DNA of 64,000 nt from Limiplasma sp036652695 (GTDB lineage Bacteria; Bacillota; Clostridia; Christensenellales; Aristaeellaceae): positions 1 to 64,000 of the forward strand of contig JAVVVJ010000002.1 of assembly GCA_036652695.1 (NCBI GenBank), given 5' to 3'. The position numbers and the translations under genes are program-made. Shown here one piece after another: positions 34,317-43,484 of the stretch (the first letter of the stretch is position 1; each line of letters opens with the position of its first letter). Below the pieces are notes generated by a model that saw only the letters and a list, made by a program, of their open reading frames with translations, had not been told where the DNA came from and did no database searches.

Positions 34317-35128
34317 AGCGCATCATCGCGGTCAATTCCAATTGCTATCACGGTTTTTCCATTGAGGATGCCATTCGCGGTATCCACGCGGCGGGTTTTC
34401 GCTACATTGAGCTGACGGCCACCAAGGGCTGGACGGAGCATGTTTTTCCCACGGACAGCTTTGAGCGGCTGCTGCGCGTGCGCGAACTGCTGCAAGAATA
34501 CACGCTCGAACCCTTCTCCATGAGCGGGCACTGCAACCTCATGGATACCGCGCGCATCCGGGATTTTACGGATAATATCGAGCTTGCGTCCTTCTTTGGA
34601 TGCCGCTACATCGTTTCCTCCATTGGAGAGGCGCACATCAAGGATGCCGCCACCGTTGATAATGCCGAGGTGGCGCGCCACATCGCGGCGCTTGTTCCCA
34701 CGCTTGCTGCGCACAACATGACGTTGGTGCTGGAAACACATGGAAGCGAGCATGGCTCTGGCGTCATCTTGAGCGATATTGTGAAGCGCGTCGGGAGCGA
34801 GCGTGTGCGCATCAATTATGATACGGCGAATGTGCTGTTCTATGGCGACGTTGATTTGAAGGCCGACCTTACCGCCTGCATGCCTCAGGTGGGTTACATG
34901 CACTTGAAGGAGAAGGCGGGCGAGCGCACGGAATGGAACTTCCCGGCGCTTGGGGAAGGCTGGATTGATTTCCCGATGGTGTTCGATCTTCTAAAGCAAG
35001 CAAATAACGAATGCCCGTTCAGCCTGGAAATTGAATTTACGCAAGCGGGCCCCAAGAGCTTGGAGCAGGTGAACGAGGCTTTGCGCACGAGCGCGAAATA
35101 CCTCGTTGATCATGGCTTTGCGCTGTAG
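34313..35128 (+). CDS. TIM-barrel sugar isomerase/epimerase (AP-endonuclease 2 family)
   Basis: The 271-residue protein of the xylose-isomerase-like TIM barrel family shows metal-ligand strands LVLETHGSEHG, RINYDTANVLFYGD, GYMHLKEKAGE and FSLEIEFTQ. Such proteins act as sugar epimerases, inosose dehydratases (IolE-like) or C-glycoside deglycosidase subunits. It overlaps the preceding oxidoreductase gene by ATGA, suggesting that it acts on that enzyme's product. Confidence 0.88.
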   Translation: MKRIIAVNSNCYHGFSIEDAIRGIHAAGFRYIELTATKGWTEHVFPTDSFERLLRVRELLQEYTLEPFSMSGHCNLMDTARIRDFTDNIELASFFGCRYIVSSIGEAHIKDAATVDNAEVARHIAALVPTLAAHNMTLVLETHGSEHGSGVILSDIVKRVGSERVRINYDTANVLFYGDVDLKADLTACMPQVGYMHLKEKAGERTEWNFPALGEGWIDFPMVFDLLKQANNECPFSLEIEFTQAGPKSLEQVNEALRTSAKYLVDHGFAL

Positions 35129-35143
35129 GAGAGGGGGTTTTTC

Positions 35144-36133
35144 ATGAGGATTGCATTGGTTGGGCTAGGCGGCATGGGCACGGTACACCACACCAATTAT
35201 CAGTATATTGAGGAAGCACAGGTGGTTGTGCTGGTTGGCAGGGGCGAGGCGGATGAGCGGCGCGCCAAGGAATGGAAGCTGCCGCTGTATGCAACCATTA
35301 CGGAAGCGCTTGCACATGTGGATGTAGACCTTGTTGATATTTGCGCGCCTACCTTTTTGCACAAGGAGCTGGCGCTGGAAAGCCTCCGTTTACGCAAGCA
35401 CACGATCACAGAAAAACCAATTGCCCTTCGATTAGCGGACGCGCGGGAGATGTATGAAACCGCCGAAAGAAACGGCGTACAGCTCTACGTGGCGCATGTG
35501 GTGCAGTTCTCCCGTGAGGTTGAGGTGCTACGCGAGGTGACCCGAGAAAAGCGCTACGGCGAACCGCTCGACGCAAGCTTTCTGCGCCTAACGGCCTGCC
35601 CGGATTGGGTGCAGGGAAGCTGGCTCTTTGAAAAGGAAAAGAGCGGCGTGCTGCCCTATGACCTGCATATCCATGATTTGGATGTGATCGTTAGCCTTTT
35701 TGGCGAACCTAAGGAGGCGCGCTATACGAGCTGCGGCGGAAAGGGAAAGCACTATCGCGAGCAGTACCGCTTTACCTACTTCTTTGATACGCTGCATGTC
35801 AATGCGGAGGCCTCATGGTTTAACGTGGATATTCCCTTTACCGCGCAGTGGCGCGTTTACTACGAAAACGGGCTGCTCTGGTACGATGGTAATCACGTGA
35901 CCGGCTACGCCAAGGGAGCGCCGCCCGAGGTTTTTGATACCGAGGAGAAGGTCAAAATTCCAACGGGCATTAACGTGCCGCCTACCGGTTGGTTTCTCAA
36001 TGAGCTCACGCATTTCCTGCGCTGCGCCAAAGCGGGCATCCCATCCGATCGGGTGCCAAAGGAGCAGGTGCTCTGCGTGATCAAGGTGCTGGAAAAAATT
36101 ACAGATCAGGCAGATTGCACCATCCAGTTTTGA
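35144..36133 (+). CDS. Gfo/Idh/MocA-family oxidoreductase (second of two)
   Basis: The 329-residue protein has an N-terminal Rossmann loop (VGLGGMGTVHHTNY), catalytic TEKPIAL and the C-terminal-domain motif GVLPYDLHIHDLDVIV. It is clearly different in sequence from the other oxidoreductase of the operon, so two successive or reciprocal redox steps are likely, such as oxidise, eliminate or epimerise, then reduce. The start ATG at 35144 follows GAGAGGGGG. Confidence 0.9.
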   Translation: MRIALVGLGGMGTVHHTNYQYIEEAQVVVLVGRGEADERRAKEWKLPLYATITEALAHVDVDLVDICAPTFLHKELALESLRLRKHTITEKPIALRLADAREMYETAERNGVQLYVAHVVQFSREVEVLREVTREKRYGEPLDASFLRLTACPDWVQGSWLFEKEKSGVLPYDLHIHDLDVIVSLFGEPKEARYTSCGGKGKHYREQYRFTYFFDTLHVNAEASWFNVDIPFTAQWRVYYENGLLWYDGNHVTGYAKGAPPEVFDTEEKVKIPTGINVPPTGWFLNELTHFLRCAKAGIPSDRVPKEQVLCVIKVLEKITDQADCTIQF

Positions 36134-36171
36134 CCAAAACCTACAATTGCAGCAAGGGGAGGTTCACATCA

Positions 36172-37482
36172 ATGCGCACACGGCTCACCCATATTTGCAT
36201 GACGCCCGGCGTCACCAACGAGCGCCATCTTACCTTTATTCCAGATGCGGAAATCTTGATTGACCAAGCGCGCATCATCTATGCGGGCGCAAGGGAAAAT
36301 GCTCCGGCCTTTGAGGCGGAAAAAACCATCGATGGGCATGGCGCGGTTGCCCTGCCCGGGTTTTGCAACCTGCATACGCATACGCCCATGACGCTTTTGC
36401 GTAGCATCGGCAGCGATTTGCCGTTGGATCGCTGGCTGAATGAGGCGATTTTTCCCGTTGAAAAGCATTTGACGGATGATGCGGTGCGCGCGGGCACGGA
36501 TCTTGGCATCATGGAAATGCTGCGCTACGGCACAACCTCTTTTAACGACATGTACATGCATATGGACATGGTGGCTCAAAGTGTGCGGGATAGCGGCATG
36601 CGTGCGCTGCTTGGCCATGGCGTTGTGGACTTTGACGAGAGCTGTGCGGATCTAGAGCCGGGTATTGCCTTTGCGAGGAAGTGGCACGGAAGCGCTAACG
36701 ACCGCATTCGCGTGAGCATTGCGCCGCATAGCGAGGGAGCGACCACGCAAAAGCTTTTGCAACGCGTGAAGCAGGTTGCCGATGAGCTTGGTCTGGCGAT
36801 TCATATCCATGTTTCCGAAACGAAGCTGGATCACGAGGGAAGCCTTGCCCGCCGCGCCGCCACGCCGACGCAGTATCTGGAGCGCCTCGGCCTTTTGGAG
36901 CGCCCTGTGATTGCCGCGCATTGCGTGTGGGCTTCGGATGAGGACATCGCGCTGTTTGCAAAATACGGCGTGACCATCGCACATAATCCCGTCAGCAATT
37001 TAAAGCTTGCCAGCGGCATCGCGCCCATTGCGAAGATGCTTCAGGCGGGCTGCAAGGTGGCGCTTGGCACGGATGGCGTTGCCAGCAACAACAACCTTAA
37101 CCTCTGGGAAGAAATGAAGCTCATGCCAATGCTGCAAAAGGGGACGACGCTTGATCCCACCGTGGTAACGCCCGCGCAAACCATTGCGGCGGCTACCAGC
37201 GTTGGCGCAAGAGCGATGGGCTATGAGGATCTGGGGCTGCTGAAACCGGGCTTCCGTGCCGATCTGCTGCTGATCAACCTTTCTGGCGCAAACGTCTGCC
37301 CCAATAACGATCCGGAGAGCGATCTCATCTACGCCTCGCAAGGCAGCGATGTTACCTTGACGATGGTGGATGGCAAGGTGCTCTATCAGGAGGGCGAATT
37401 TACGACGCTGAACCCCAAGCTTGTGCTGGCGCGCGCCAAGAGGGAAGCGGAGCTTCTCTTTGAGCGGGCGCGCAGAGCATAG
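36172..37482 (+). CDS. Amidohydrolase-family deaminase (MtaD/SAH-deaminase or SsnA-like)
   Basis: The 436-residue metal-dependent hydrolase has ligands visible as NLHTHTPM (HxH), IHVSETKLDHEG, IAAHCVWASDE and LGTDGVASNNNLNLWEE. This pattern belongs to the 5-methylthioadenosine/S-adenosylhomocysteine deaminase group, which also includes adenosine deaminases and SsnA. The ATG at 36172 follows GGGGAGG. Its place at the end of a sugar-type import operon points to an imported compound that carries an amino-nucleobase; this is inference. A glycosyltransferase gene begins 4 bases after its stop. Confidence 0.87.
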   Translation: MRTRLTHICMTPGVTNERHLTFIPDAEILIDQARIIYAGARENAPAFEAEKTIDGHGAVALPGFCNLHTHTPMTLLRSIGSDLPLDRWLNEAIFPVEKHLTDDAVRAGTDLGIMEMLRYGTTSFNDMYMHMDMVAQSVRDSGMRALLGHGVVDFDESCADLEPGIAFARKWHGSANDRIRVSIAPHSEGATTQKLLQRVKQVADELGLAIHIHVSETKLDHEGSLARRAATPTQYLERLGLLERPVIAAHCVWASDEDIALFAKYGVTIAHNPVSNLKLASGIAPIAKMLQAGCKVALGTDGVASNNNLNLWEEMKLMPMLQKGTTLDPTVVTPAQTIAAATSVGARAMGYEDLGLLKPGFRADLLLINLSGANVCPNNDPESDLIYASQGSDVTLTMVDGKVLYQEGEFTTLNPKLVLARAKREAELLFERARRA

Positions 37483-37486
37483 CCAC

Positions 37487-38707
37487 ATGAAGGTACTGGT
37501 GGTTTGCCAGCATTACTGGCCGGAGAACTTTCGCGTTACGGAAATCTGCGAAACGTTGGTGGAGCGTGGTCATCAGGTAACCGCCGTGGTGGGTTTGCCC
37601 AACTATCCGTCCGGCACAGTGCCAACGGAATACAAGCACTTTGGAAATCGCAGGCAGGAGCATAACGGCGTCCTCATCCGCCGATGCATGGAGATTGGCC
37701 GCAGACCCACCAAGCTCGGCCTCGCGGTGAACTACGTGAGCTATATGCTGAGCGCTTGCTGGAAAGTTCTGTGGCTTCGGCGAGATTATGACGTTGTGTA
37801 CGCCTATTCCACTTCCCCTGTTTTGATGAGCTTGCCCGCCGCCTTTTTGCGGTGCTTTTCTCATAAGCCGCTGATGATTTACGTGCTGGACATCTGGCCT
37901 GCGTGCCTCGCAGCGATGAATGTAGGGGAGAACACGGCGTTCTATGCCTTCATGAAGCGTGTGAGCCATTGGGTATATGGCAAGGCGGATCGGCTGATCT
38001 ACTCCTCCAAGCGCTTTCAACAATATTTGCTGGATGTGCATGGCATTGCGGTGAGCGATGCGCAGTACATGCCGCAGTTTGCCGATGCGCTCTTTGACCG
38101 CGCACTAGCGGCACATATACCCTCAAAGCGGCTACAGCTGGTTTTCGCGGGCAACATCGGCAAGGTACAGGCGGTGGAGGTGCTGCTGGAGGCGGCGGCG
38201 CTGCTGCTGGATGAGCCAATCCACTGGCATATTGTGGGGGATGGTTCCAACGAGCCCGCCTGTAAGAAGCTGGCCGCACAGCTGCATCTGGGCGACGCGG
38301 TCACTTTCCACGGCTATCGGCCGCTGGAAGAAATGCCCGATTTTTACGCCATGGCAGATGGCATGCTCGTTAGCATGCGCAACGATCTTAGCGTAAACGA
38401 TACTTTACCCGGCAAGGTGCAAAGCTATATGGCTGCCGGAAAGCCCGTACTCGGCTCTATCGCCGGGGAAACCCCCTATGTGATTGATCAGGCAAAATGC
38501 GGCCTGTGCGTGCCGCCGGAAAACCCGCAGGCGTTAGCGGATGCCGTGCGTCGCTTTCTGGCGTTGTCACCCGCCGAGCGCGAATGCATGGGGCAGCGCG
38601 GAAAAGCGTATTATGCCGCGCATTTTACCAAAAAGGATCATATGGATAGGCTGGAAGCCATGCTGCTGGAGCTGGCAAAGGAAGGCGGGCAACATGCGCG
38701 TATTTGA
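37487..38707 (+). CDS. Glycosyltransferase family 4 (WbuB-like)
   Basis: The 406-residue GT-B enzyme starts MKVLVVCQHYWPENFRVTEI and has GLPNYPSG, which is typical of WbuB-like transferases of surface polysaccharide. VFAGNIGKVQAVEVLLEA and a donor-site region near DTLPGKVQSYMAAGKP follow. No strong ribosome binding site precedes the ATG, so it may depend on translation of the deaminase ending 4 bases upstream. It overlaps the next glycosyltransferase gene by 14 bases. Confidence 0.9.
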   Translation: MKVLVVCQHYWPENFRVTEICETLVERGHQVTAVVGLPNYPSGTVPTEYKHFGNRRQEHNGVLIRRCMEIGRRPTKLGLAVNYVSYMLSACWKVLWLRRDYDVVYAYSTSPVLMSLPAAFLRCFSHKPLMIYVLDIWPACLAAMNVGENTAFYAFMKRVSHWVYGKADRLIYSSKRFQQYLLDVHGIAVSDAQYMPQFADALFDRALAAHIPSKRLQLVFAGNIGKVQAVEVLLEAAALLLDEPIHWHIVGDGSNEPACKKLAAQLHLGDAVTFHGYRPLEEMPDFYAMADGMLVSMRNDLSVNDTLPGKVQSYMAAGKPVLGSIAGETPYVIDQAKCGLCVPPENPQALADAVRRFLALSPAERECMGQRGKAYYAAHFTKKDHMDRLEAMLLELAKEGGQHARI

Positions 38708-39896
38708 GCTAAACACCTTTTGCGGCATCAAGAGCACCGGGCGCATCACCACCGAGATCGCCAAGCTTGTGGCGGCAGATGGCGGTCAATGCAAAATTGG
38801 CTATGGGGCGGGTCATGTGCCAATGGAGCTGGAGCACTTCGCGTGCCGCATTGGCACACCTTGGGAGCGCAAGCTGCACGGGGCGATGCGTAAGCTGCTG
38901 GATGGCGAGGGCTACGGAAGCCAGCTTGGCACAAAAAAACTGATAGAACAAATGCGGGCGTTTCAGCCAGAGCTGGTACATCTGCACAACCTGCATGGCT
39001 GCTACCTGAATTTGCAAATGCTGTTTTCCTACCTGCAAAAGGCAAAGCTGCCCGTGGTATGGACGCTGCATGATTGCTGGCCGTTTACGGGTCACTGTGC
39101 GTATTTTGATTATGCCCGCTGCGAAAAATGGCAGACGGGCTGTTTTGCGTGCCCGCAACAGCGCGGCTATCCCACCTGCATTGGGTTGGATGGTTCGCGG
39201 CGCAACTATGCGCACAAAAAGGCGCTTTTCACAGCGCTGGAGCAAATGGTCTTTGTGGCACCCTGCGAATGGATGAGGGGGCCGCTTGCAAACTCCTTTT
39301 TTGCAAAATACCCCGTGCGCGTAATCCCAAACGGCGTGGATCGCGCGGTTTTTAAGCCCGTCCAAAGCGATTTGCGCGAACGCTATGCGCCGCGGGGTCA
39401 GCGAATCGCGCTTGCGGTTGCATCGGAATGGGATGAGCGCAAGGGACTGCGCTACCTGATCGAAGCGTCCAAGCGCATGAAAGATTGCCTCTTTGTGGTG
39501 ATTGGCCTTTCCGCAGAGCAGGCGGGTGCTTTGCCCGGCGGTATGCTGGGTATCGCGCATACCCAAAGCGCCAACGAACTAGCGGCATGGTATACGGCGG
39601 CGGACTGCCTTGTCAACCCAACCATGGAGGACAACATGCCCATGGTGAATTTGGAAGCGCTTGCGTGCGGCACGCCAGTGGTCGTTTTCCGTACCGGCGG
39701 CTGCCCGGAGGCCGTGGATAACGCCTGCGGAGCGGTGGTGGAGCAAGGCAGCGTAGACGAGCTTTGCGGTGCGATTGAACGCCTATCCGCCCAAAAAGCC
39801 AGTTTACGAGAGGGCTGTCTGTTGCGTGCGGAGCGCTTTGACAGCCGCCTGACCTTTCAGGCCTATGTGGACTTATATAAGGAGCTGTGCCGATGA
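38694..39896 (+). CDS. Glycosyltransferase family 4 (colanic-acid WcaC-like)
   Basis: The 400-residue GT-B enzyme has LVHLHNLHGCYLNLQML and VVWTLHDCWPFTGHC, hallmarks of the WcaC-like transferases. A Cys-rich insert (CEKWQTGCFACPQQRGYP) and the donor-site motif MPMVNLEALACGTPVVVF follow. The ATG at 38694 follows AAGGAAGG. The four Cys in the insert are conserved in the subfamily and may bind a metal. Confidence 0.9.
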   Translation: MRVFELNTFCGIKSTGRITTEIAKLVAADGGQCKIGYGAGHVPMELEHFACRIGTPWERKLHGAMRKLLDGEGYGSQLGTKKLIEQMRAFQPELVHLHNLHGCYLNLQMLFSYLQKAKLPVVWTLHDCWPFTGHCAYFDYARCEKWQTGCFACPQQRGYPTCIGLDGSRRNYAHKKALFTALEQMVFVAPCEWMRGPLANSFFAKYPVRVIPNGVDRAVFKPVQSDLRERYAPRGQRIALAVASEWDERKGLRYLIEASKRMKDCLFVVIGLSAEQAGALPGGMLGIAHTQSANELAAWYTAADCLVNPTMEDNMPMVNLEALACGTPVVVFRTGGCPEAVDNACGAVVEQGSVDELCGAIERLSAQKASLREGCLLRAERFDSRLTFQAYVDLYKELCR

Positions 39897-41125
39897 ACGT
39901 GCTGTTGATGACGCTCATGTATTCACCGGATACCATCGCGGAAGTCGCCCGCCTGTCAAGGGACGGCCTGCAAAACCAAATCAATAGCTATCAGCGCGCG
40001 TTTATCAGCGGCATTGATCAGAACCTGCGGCAAAACGAGCATTTGGATATTCTCAACGCGCTGCCCGTTGGCGTTTTTCCGACGCGCTACCGCAAGCTCT
40101 TTTTAAAGGGTGGCATGCATGGTCAGCGTATGCGGGAGCTTGGCGGGGTGAACCTGCCGTGGCTCAAGCAGCAAGGCCGCCGCATCGGCGCGGAGCGCGA
40201 GCTGCTGCGTTGGACAGCGCGGGACGCAGCAAACCGCACCGTGCTTCTTTACACGCTTTATTTGCCCTATATGCAGGCCATAGCGGCGGTCAAGCGCAAG
40301 GTGCCAGACCTTCGTGCTTGCGTTATCGTAACGGATTTGCCAAACGAGCTGGGCATTTCCTCCGGTCGCAGGGGGCTGCTCAAGCGCGTGGAGTACGCAA
40401 TGGGCGACAAGCGCATCGGGCTTTGCGCTGCCTTTGACGGCTTTGTGCTGCTGACCGAGGCCATGGGAGAAGCGCTGCCCATTGCTGGCAAGCAAAGCAT
40501 TGTGATTGAAGGCCTGATCCTACCGAATGAAAAAACCGAGCAAGGCCCTGCTTGCGGTGCGGATTTGCCCGAAGCTGAGGCTTTGGCCACCCAAGCGCCC
40601 GCCGTATTGTATACAGGAACGCTGAACCAAGAGCTGGGCATAGACGAGCTATTGAGTGCTTTTGCGGATTTGCCCGAGTATGAGCTTTGGCTATGCGGCA
40701 AGGGCGATATGGAAACAGAGATACGCCGCATGGCGGCTCAATATCCAAATATCCGCTTTTACGGCTTTGTATCGCAGGAGGAAGCTCTGCGATTGCAAGG
40801 CCGCGCGGCGGTGCTGATCAACCCGCGCTCGCCAGAGGGGGTATTTACGCGCTACTCTTTTCCCAGCAAGACGCTGGAATATTTGCGCTCCGGCAAGCCC
40901 GTGCTCTGCCGCCGCCTAGCGGGTATTCCGCAGGCGTATGACGATTATCTTTACTACATCGAAAAGCCCGGCGCGGCTGGCATACGGGATGCCGTGCACG
41001 GGCTGCTCGCCCAGCCGCCGCAGGCACGTGCGCAGCGCGGCGAGGCGGGTCGTTGTTACGTATTGGCGCACAAGAACCCGCGCGTGCAGTGCGAGCGCCT
41101 ACTAGCGATGCTGCGCGGGCTATGA
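39893..41125 (+). CDS. Glycosyltransferase (GT4-like)
   Basis: This is a 410-residue GT-B enzyme with VLYTGTLNQELGIDELLSAF, FYGFVSQEEALRLQGRAAV and FPSKTLEYLRSGKPVL in the donor-binding half. The N-terminal half is less typical. It overlaps the previous gene by ATGA and has AAGGAG upstream. Together with the two transferases before it, it probably adds successive sugars to one surface glycan. The stop codon abuts that of the convergent minus-strand gene. Confidence 0.85.
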   Translation: MNVLLMTLMYSPDTIAEVARLSRDGLQNQINSYQRAFISGIDQNLRQNEHLDILNALPVGVFPTRYRKLFLKGGMHGQRMRELGGVNLPWLKQQGRRIGAERELLRWTARDAANRTVLLYTLYLPYMQAIAAVKRKVPDLRACVIVTDLPNELGISSGRRGLLKRVEYAMGDKRIGLCAAFDGFVLLTEAMGEALPIAGKQSIVIEGLILPNEKTEQGPACGADLPEAEALATQAPAVLYTGTLNQELGIDELLSAFADLPEYELWLCGKGDMETEIRRMAAQYPNIRFYGFVSQEEALRLQGRAAVLINPRSPEGVFTRYSFPSKTLEYLRSGKPVLCRRLAGIPQAYDDYLYYIEKPGAAGIRDAVHGLLAQPPQARAQRGEAGRCYVLAHKNPRVQCERLLAMLRGL

Positions 41126-41503
41126 AAACGTCCGAAAGCCATCGGCGCGCATTTCCGCTTGCTTCATGCGGGCGATCACTGCGTCGTACTGCCGGTGCCG
41201 TATTTTCTGAATGTCGTTTGTCGAGAGGATGGGCTGGGTTGTTCGCTGTTCACGCGGAGGCTCTCGTTGCGCCGGGGCGGCTTTGGAGCTGGGCTTTGCC
41301 GCAGACGTGGCCTGTGCCACCGGCTGAGCCTGCGCCGCGCAAGCGGGCTCCTGCATCGCCGCAGCTACGCCGCTTGGTTCCGCCTCCATCGATGTATCAA
41401 CGCTGCCATGTACATAGGGCAGGCAGATGCTTTGGTATTCCAGCCATTTAATTTGTCGATCAGCGCCGATCAGCGCGGCAAAGGGCGATACACGACCGCT
41501 CAT
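41120..41503 (-). CDS. Hypothetical protein with Ala/Pro/Gln-rich linker
   Basis: The 127-residue protein has an excellent GGAGGAGGG ribosome binding site. It has a short N-terminal segment (residues 1-37, IGADRQIKWLEYQSICLPY), a low-complexity Ala/Pro/Gln/Ser linker (about 45-90) and a charged helical end (about 95-127, NDIQKIRHRQYDAVIARM). No signal peptide or membrane helix is present. I do not recognise a family. It overlaps the plus-strand glycosyltransferase stop tail to tail and lies downstream of psuG on the same strand. Confidence 0.65.
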   Translation of the reverse strand: MSGRVSPFAALIGADRQIKWLEYQSICLPYVHGSVDTSMEAEPSGVAAAMQEPACAAQAQPVAQATSAAKPSSKAAPAQREPPREQRTTQPILSTNDIQKIRHRQYDAVIARMKQAEMRADGFRTFS

Positions 41504-41563
41504 GGAATTCCCTCCTCCTACAAAATAAAAAAGATCGCAAGAAACGGTTACGCTTCAAGGTAT

Positions 41564-41601
41564 GCAAAAGCGCCATGCCCGTGCGGGCGCGGCGCTTTTG
41601 C
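41564..41601 (-). terminator. Hairpin after psuG
   Basis: GCAAAAGCGCC and GGCGCTTTTGC form an 11-bp stem around a GC-rich loop that can itself pair. A true T-run after the stem is missing, so it may slow or partly stop transcription rather than end it. Confidence 0.5.
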
Positions 41602-41618
41602 GTAGAGGGAAAGTGCAA

Positions 41619-42539
41619 TCACGAAAGCTTGCATAGCGCTACGGCAATCGCCGCGCCCAGCCGTGCGTTGTTCAGCACCAGCTGGATGTTTGCCGCCAGC
41701 GATTTGCCCTCCGTGAGGGTTTTGATTTTGTCCAACAAAAAAGGTGTAATTTCCTTGCCCTTCACGCCTTGCTCCTTTGCCAGAGCGATGGCGTGATCAA
41801 TGCAGGCGTTCATTTCCGTCTCGGGCATCGCGTACTGCGCAGGGATGGGGTTGACAACCAGCATGCCGCCCTTCAAACCGCAGCATGCCTTGACATGCAT
41901 CGCCGCCGCGATCTCCTCCGGGGCGTCCAGCCGATAATCAACCGGAAAGCCGCTATGGCGGCAGTAGAAGGCGGGCAGCTCCTTGGTTTGATAGCCAAGC
42001 ACGGGCACGCCCTTGGTTTCCAAATATTCAAGCGTCAACCCAAGATCCAAAATGGATTTCGCGCCCGCGCAGACAACTGTCACATCGGTCTGTGCAAGCT
42101 CCTCCAAATCAGCAGAGATATCCATGGTCACTTCCGCGCCGCGGTGAACGCCGCCTACGCCGCCGGTTGCAAAAATGCGCACGCCAGCCAGCGCCGCCGC
42201 AATCATGGTTGTGGCAACTGTCGTAGCGCCATCCTCACCCTTAGAGAGCAAAACGGGCAGGTCGCGACGGCTGGCTTTGGTAACCGCAAGCCCCTTCTTG
42301 CCAAGGTACGTGATTTGCTCGGCGGAGATGCCTACGCAGAGCTTGCCGCCAAGAATAGCGACCGTTGCAGGTACAGCGCCGCTTTCACGCACGGTTTGCT
42401 CAACCAGCAAGGCCGTTTCCACGTTCTGTGGATAGGGCATGCCGTGGGAAATGATGGTGGATTCCAGCGCCACCACAGGTTTGTTTTGTGCAAGCGCGGT
42501 CTTGACCTCATCGGATACCCAAAGATAAGAAGCGTTCAT
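41619..42539 (-). CDS. psuG: Pseudouridine-5'-phosphate glycosidase
   Basis: The 306-residue enzyme splits the C-C glycosidic bond of pseudouridine 5'-phosphate to give uracil and ribose 5-phosphate. The catalytic Glu, His and Lys lie in VALESTIISHGMPYP, GGVHRGAEVTMDISADL and CAGAKSILDLGLT. I chose the second ATG (complement 42539), which overlaps the psuK stop by ATGA and lies 9 bases from GGGAGG. It is normal length for the family. Confidence 0.95.
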   Translation of the reverse strand: MNASYLWVSDEVKTALAQNKPVVALESTIISHGMPYPQNVETALLVEQTVRESGAVPATVAILGGKLCVGISAEQITYLGKKGLAVTKASRRDLPVLLSKGEDGATTVATTMIAAALAGVRIFATGGVGGVHRGAEVTMDISADLEELAQTDVTVVCAGAKSILDLGLTLEYLETKGVPVLGYQTKELPAFYCRHSGFPVDYRLDAPEEIAAAMHVKACCGLKGGMLVVNPIPAQYAMPETEMNACIDHAIALAKEQGVKGKEITPFLLDKIKTLTEGKSLAANIQLVLNNARLGAAIAVALCKLS

Positions 42540-43474
42540 TGCCATTGTCCTCCCTGATGTGCCTCCAGCATGGAGGCCAGCTTTGTTGCATTGATGTCGG
42601 GCGACACTGTGTCCGGCGCGGCGGCGCAGAGAGCTGCCATGCCAAGTCCACAACGCAGAATCTCTCGCAGATTGCTTTTTTCCAAATAAGCGACCACCGC
42701 ACCCGCGAAAAATGCGTCGCCGCAGCCAGTGGTGTTCACGGTTTTGCCTGTCATAGGCGGCAGCAGCAGCCGTTCATCGTGCAGCGCGCCAACAGCGCCG
42801 CCGGGGCCAAGCGTGATCAGCGCAAGCGCAACGCCAGCCGCGCGCAGATCATCGCAACAGCGCTGCGCATCCTGCACGGACAGGATTTGCCGCTGTGTGA
42901 GCAGCTCGGCCTCGATGCGGTTGGTCTTGATGCCGCGTAGCGCGCCGAGCACTCCCTTTAGCTTTGCCACTTTCTTTGCGGAAACAGAATCCGCAAAGAG
43001 CGGCGCGGTACAGCGCTGTGCAAGAAAACGAATGGAAGCTTCTGGCAGGTTGGCGTCCAGCACCACCGCCTCGGATGCATTGAGCAGCTCAAGCTTCGTT
43101 TCTAAAAACGCAGGCGTCAATAGGTCGCAGCCATCCATATCTGATATCGCGACCATCATCTCTCCATCCGGAGCGTTGATGCACACGTAAACAGAGCTTC
43201 GTGCGTCCTTGAGCAGCAAAGATTCGGACAAATCCATCCCTACGCTTTTTGCCTGCGCTTTAAGCAGCGGCGCAAACGCGTCATCACCAAGCGCGGAGAT
43301 CATGCGCACGCTTTGCCCGAGGCGCACAAGGTTCTCCGCGATGTTGCGCCCAACGCCGCCAAAGCTTACGCGAACCCGCCCGGGGTTGGAATCTCCATTT
43401 TGCAAAGCGGCATAGGCAGTTGCGCCGATGTCTATATTGCAACCGCCCACCACCGTGATTCTATGCTTGTCCAT
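42536..43474 (-). CDS. psuK: PfkB-family pseudouridine kinase
   Basis: This is a 312-residue ribokinase-fold enzyme. The N-terminal VVGGCNIDIGATAY and SFGGVGRNIAENLVRLG, and the C-terminal anion hole TTGCGDAFFAGAVVAYLE, identify a PfkB sugar kinase. The partner psuG, translationally linked, makes pseudouridine the likely substrate. The ATG at complement 43474 has AGGGAGGGG upstream. Phosphorylation here provides the substrate of PsuG. Confidence 0.93.
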   Translation of the reverse strand: MDKHRITVVGGCNIDIGATAYAALQNGDSNPGRVRVSFGGVGRNIAENLVRLGQSVRMISALGDDAFAPLLKAQAKSVGMDLSESLLLKDARSSVYVCINAPDGEMMVAISDMDGCDLLTPAFLETKLELLNASEAVVLDANLPEASIRFLAQRCTAPLFADSVSAKKVAKLKGVLGALRGIKTNRIEAELLTQRQILSVQDAQRCCDDLRAAGVALALITLGPGGAVGALHDERLLLPPMTGKTVNTTGCGDAFFAGAVVAYLEKSNLREILRCGLGMAALCAAAPDTVSPDINATKLASMLEAHQGGQWQ

Positions 43475-43484
43475 AGCCCCTCCC

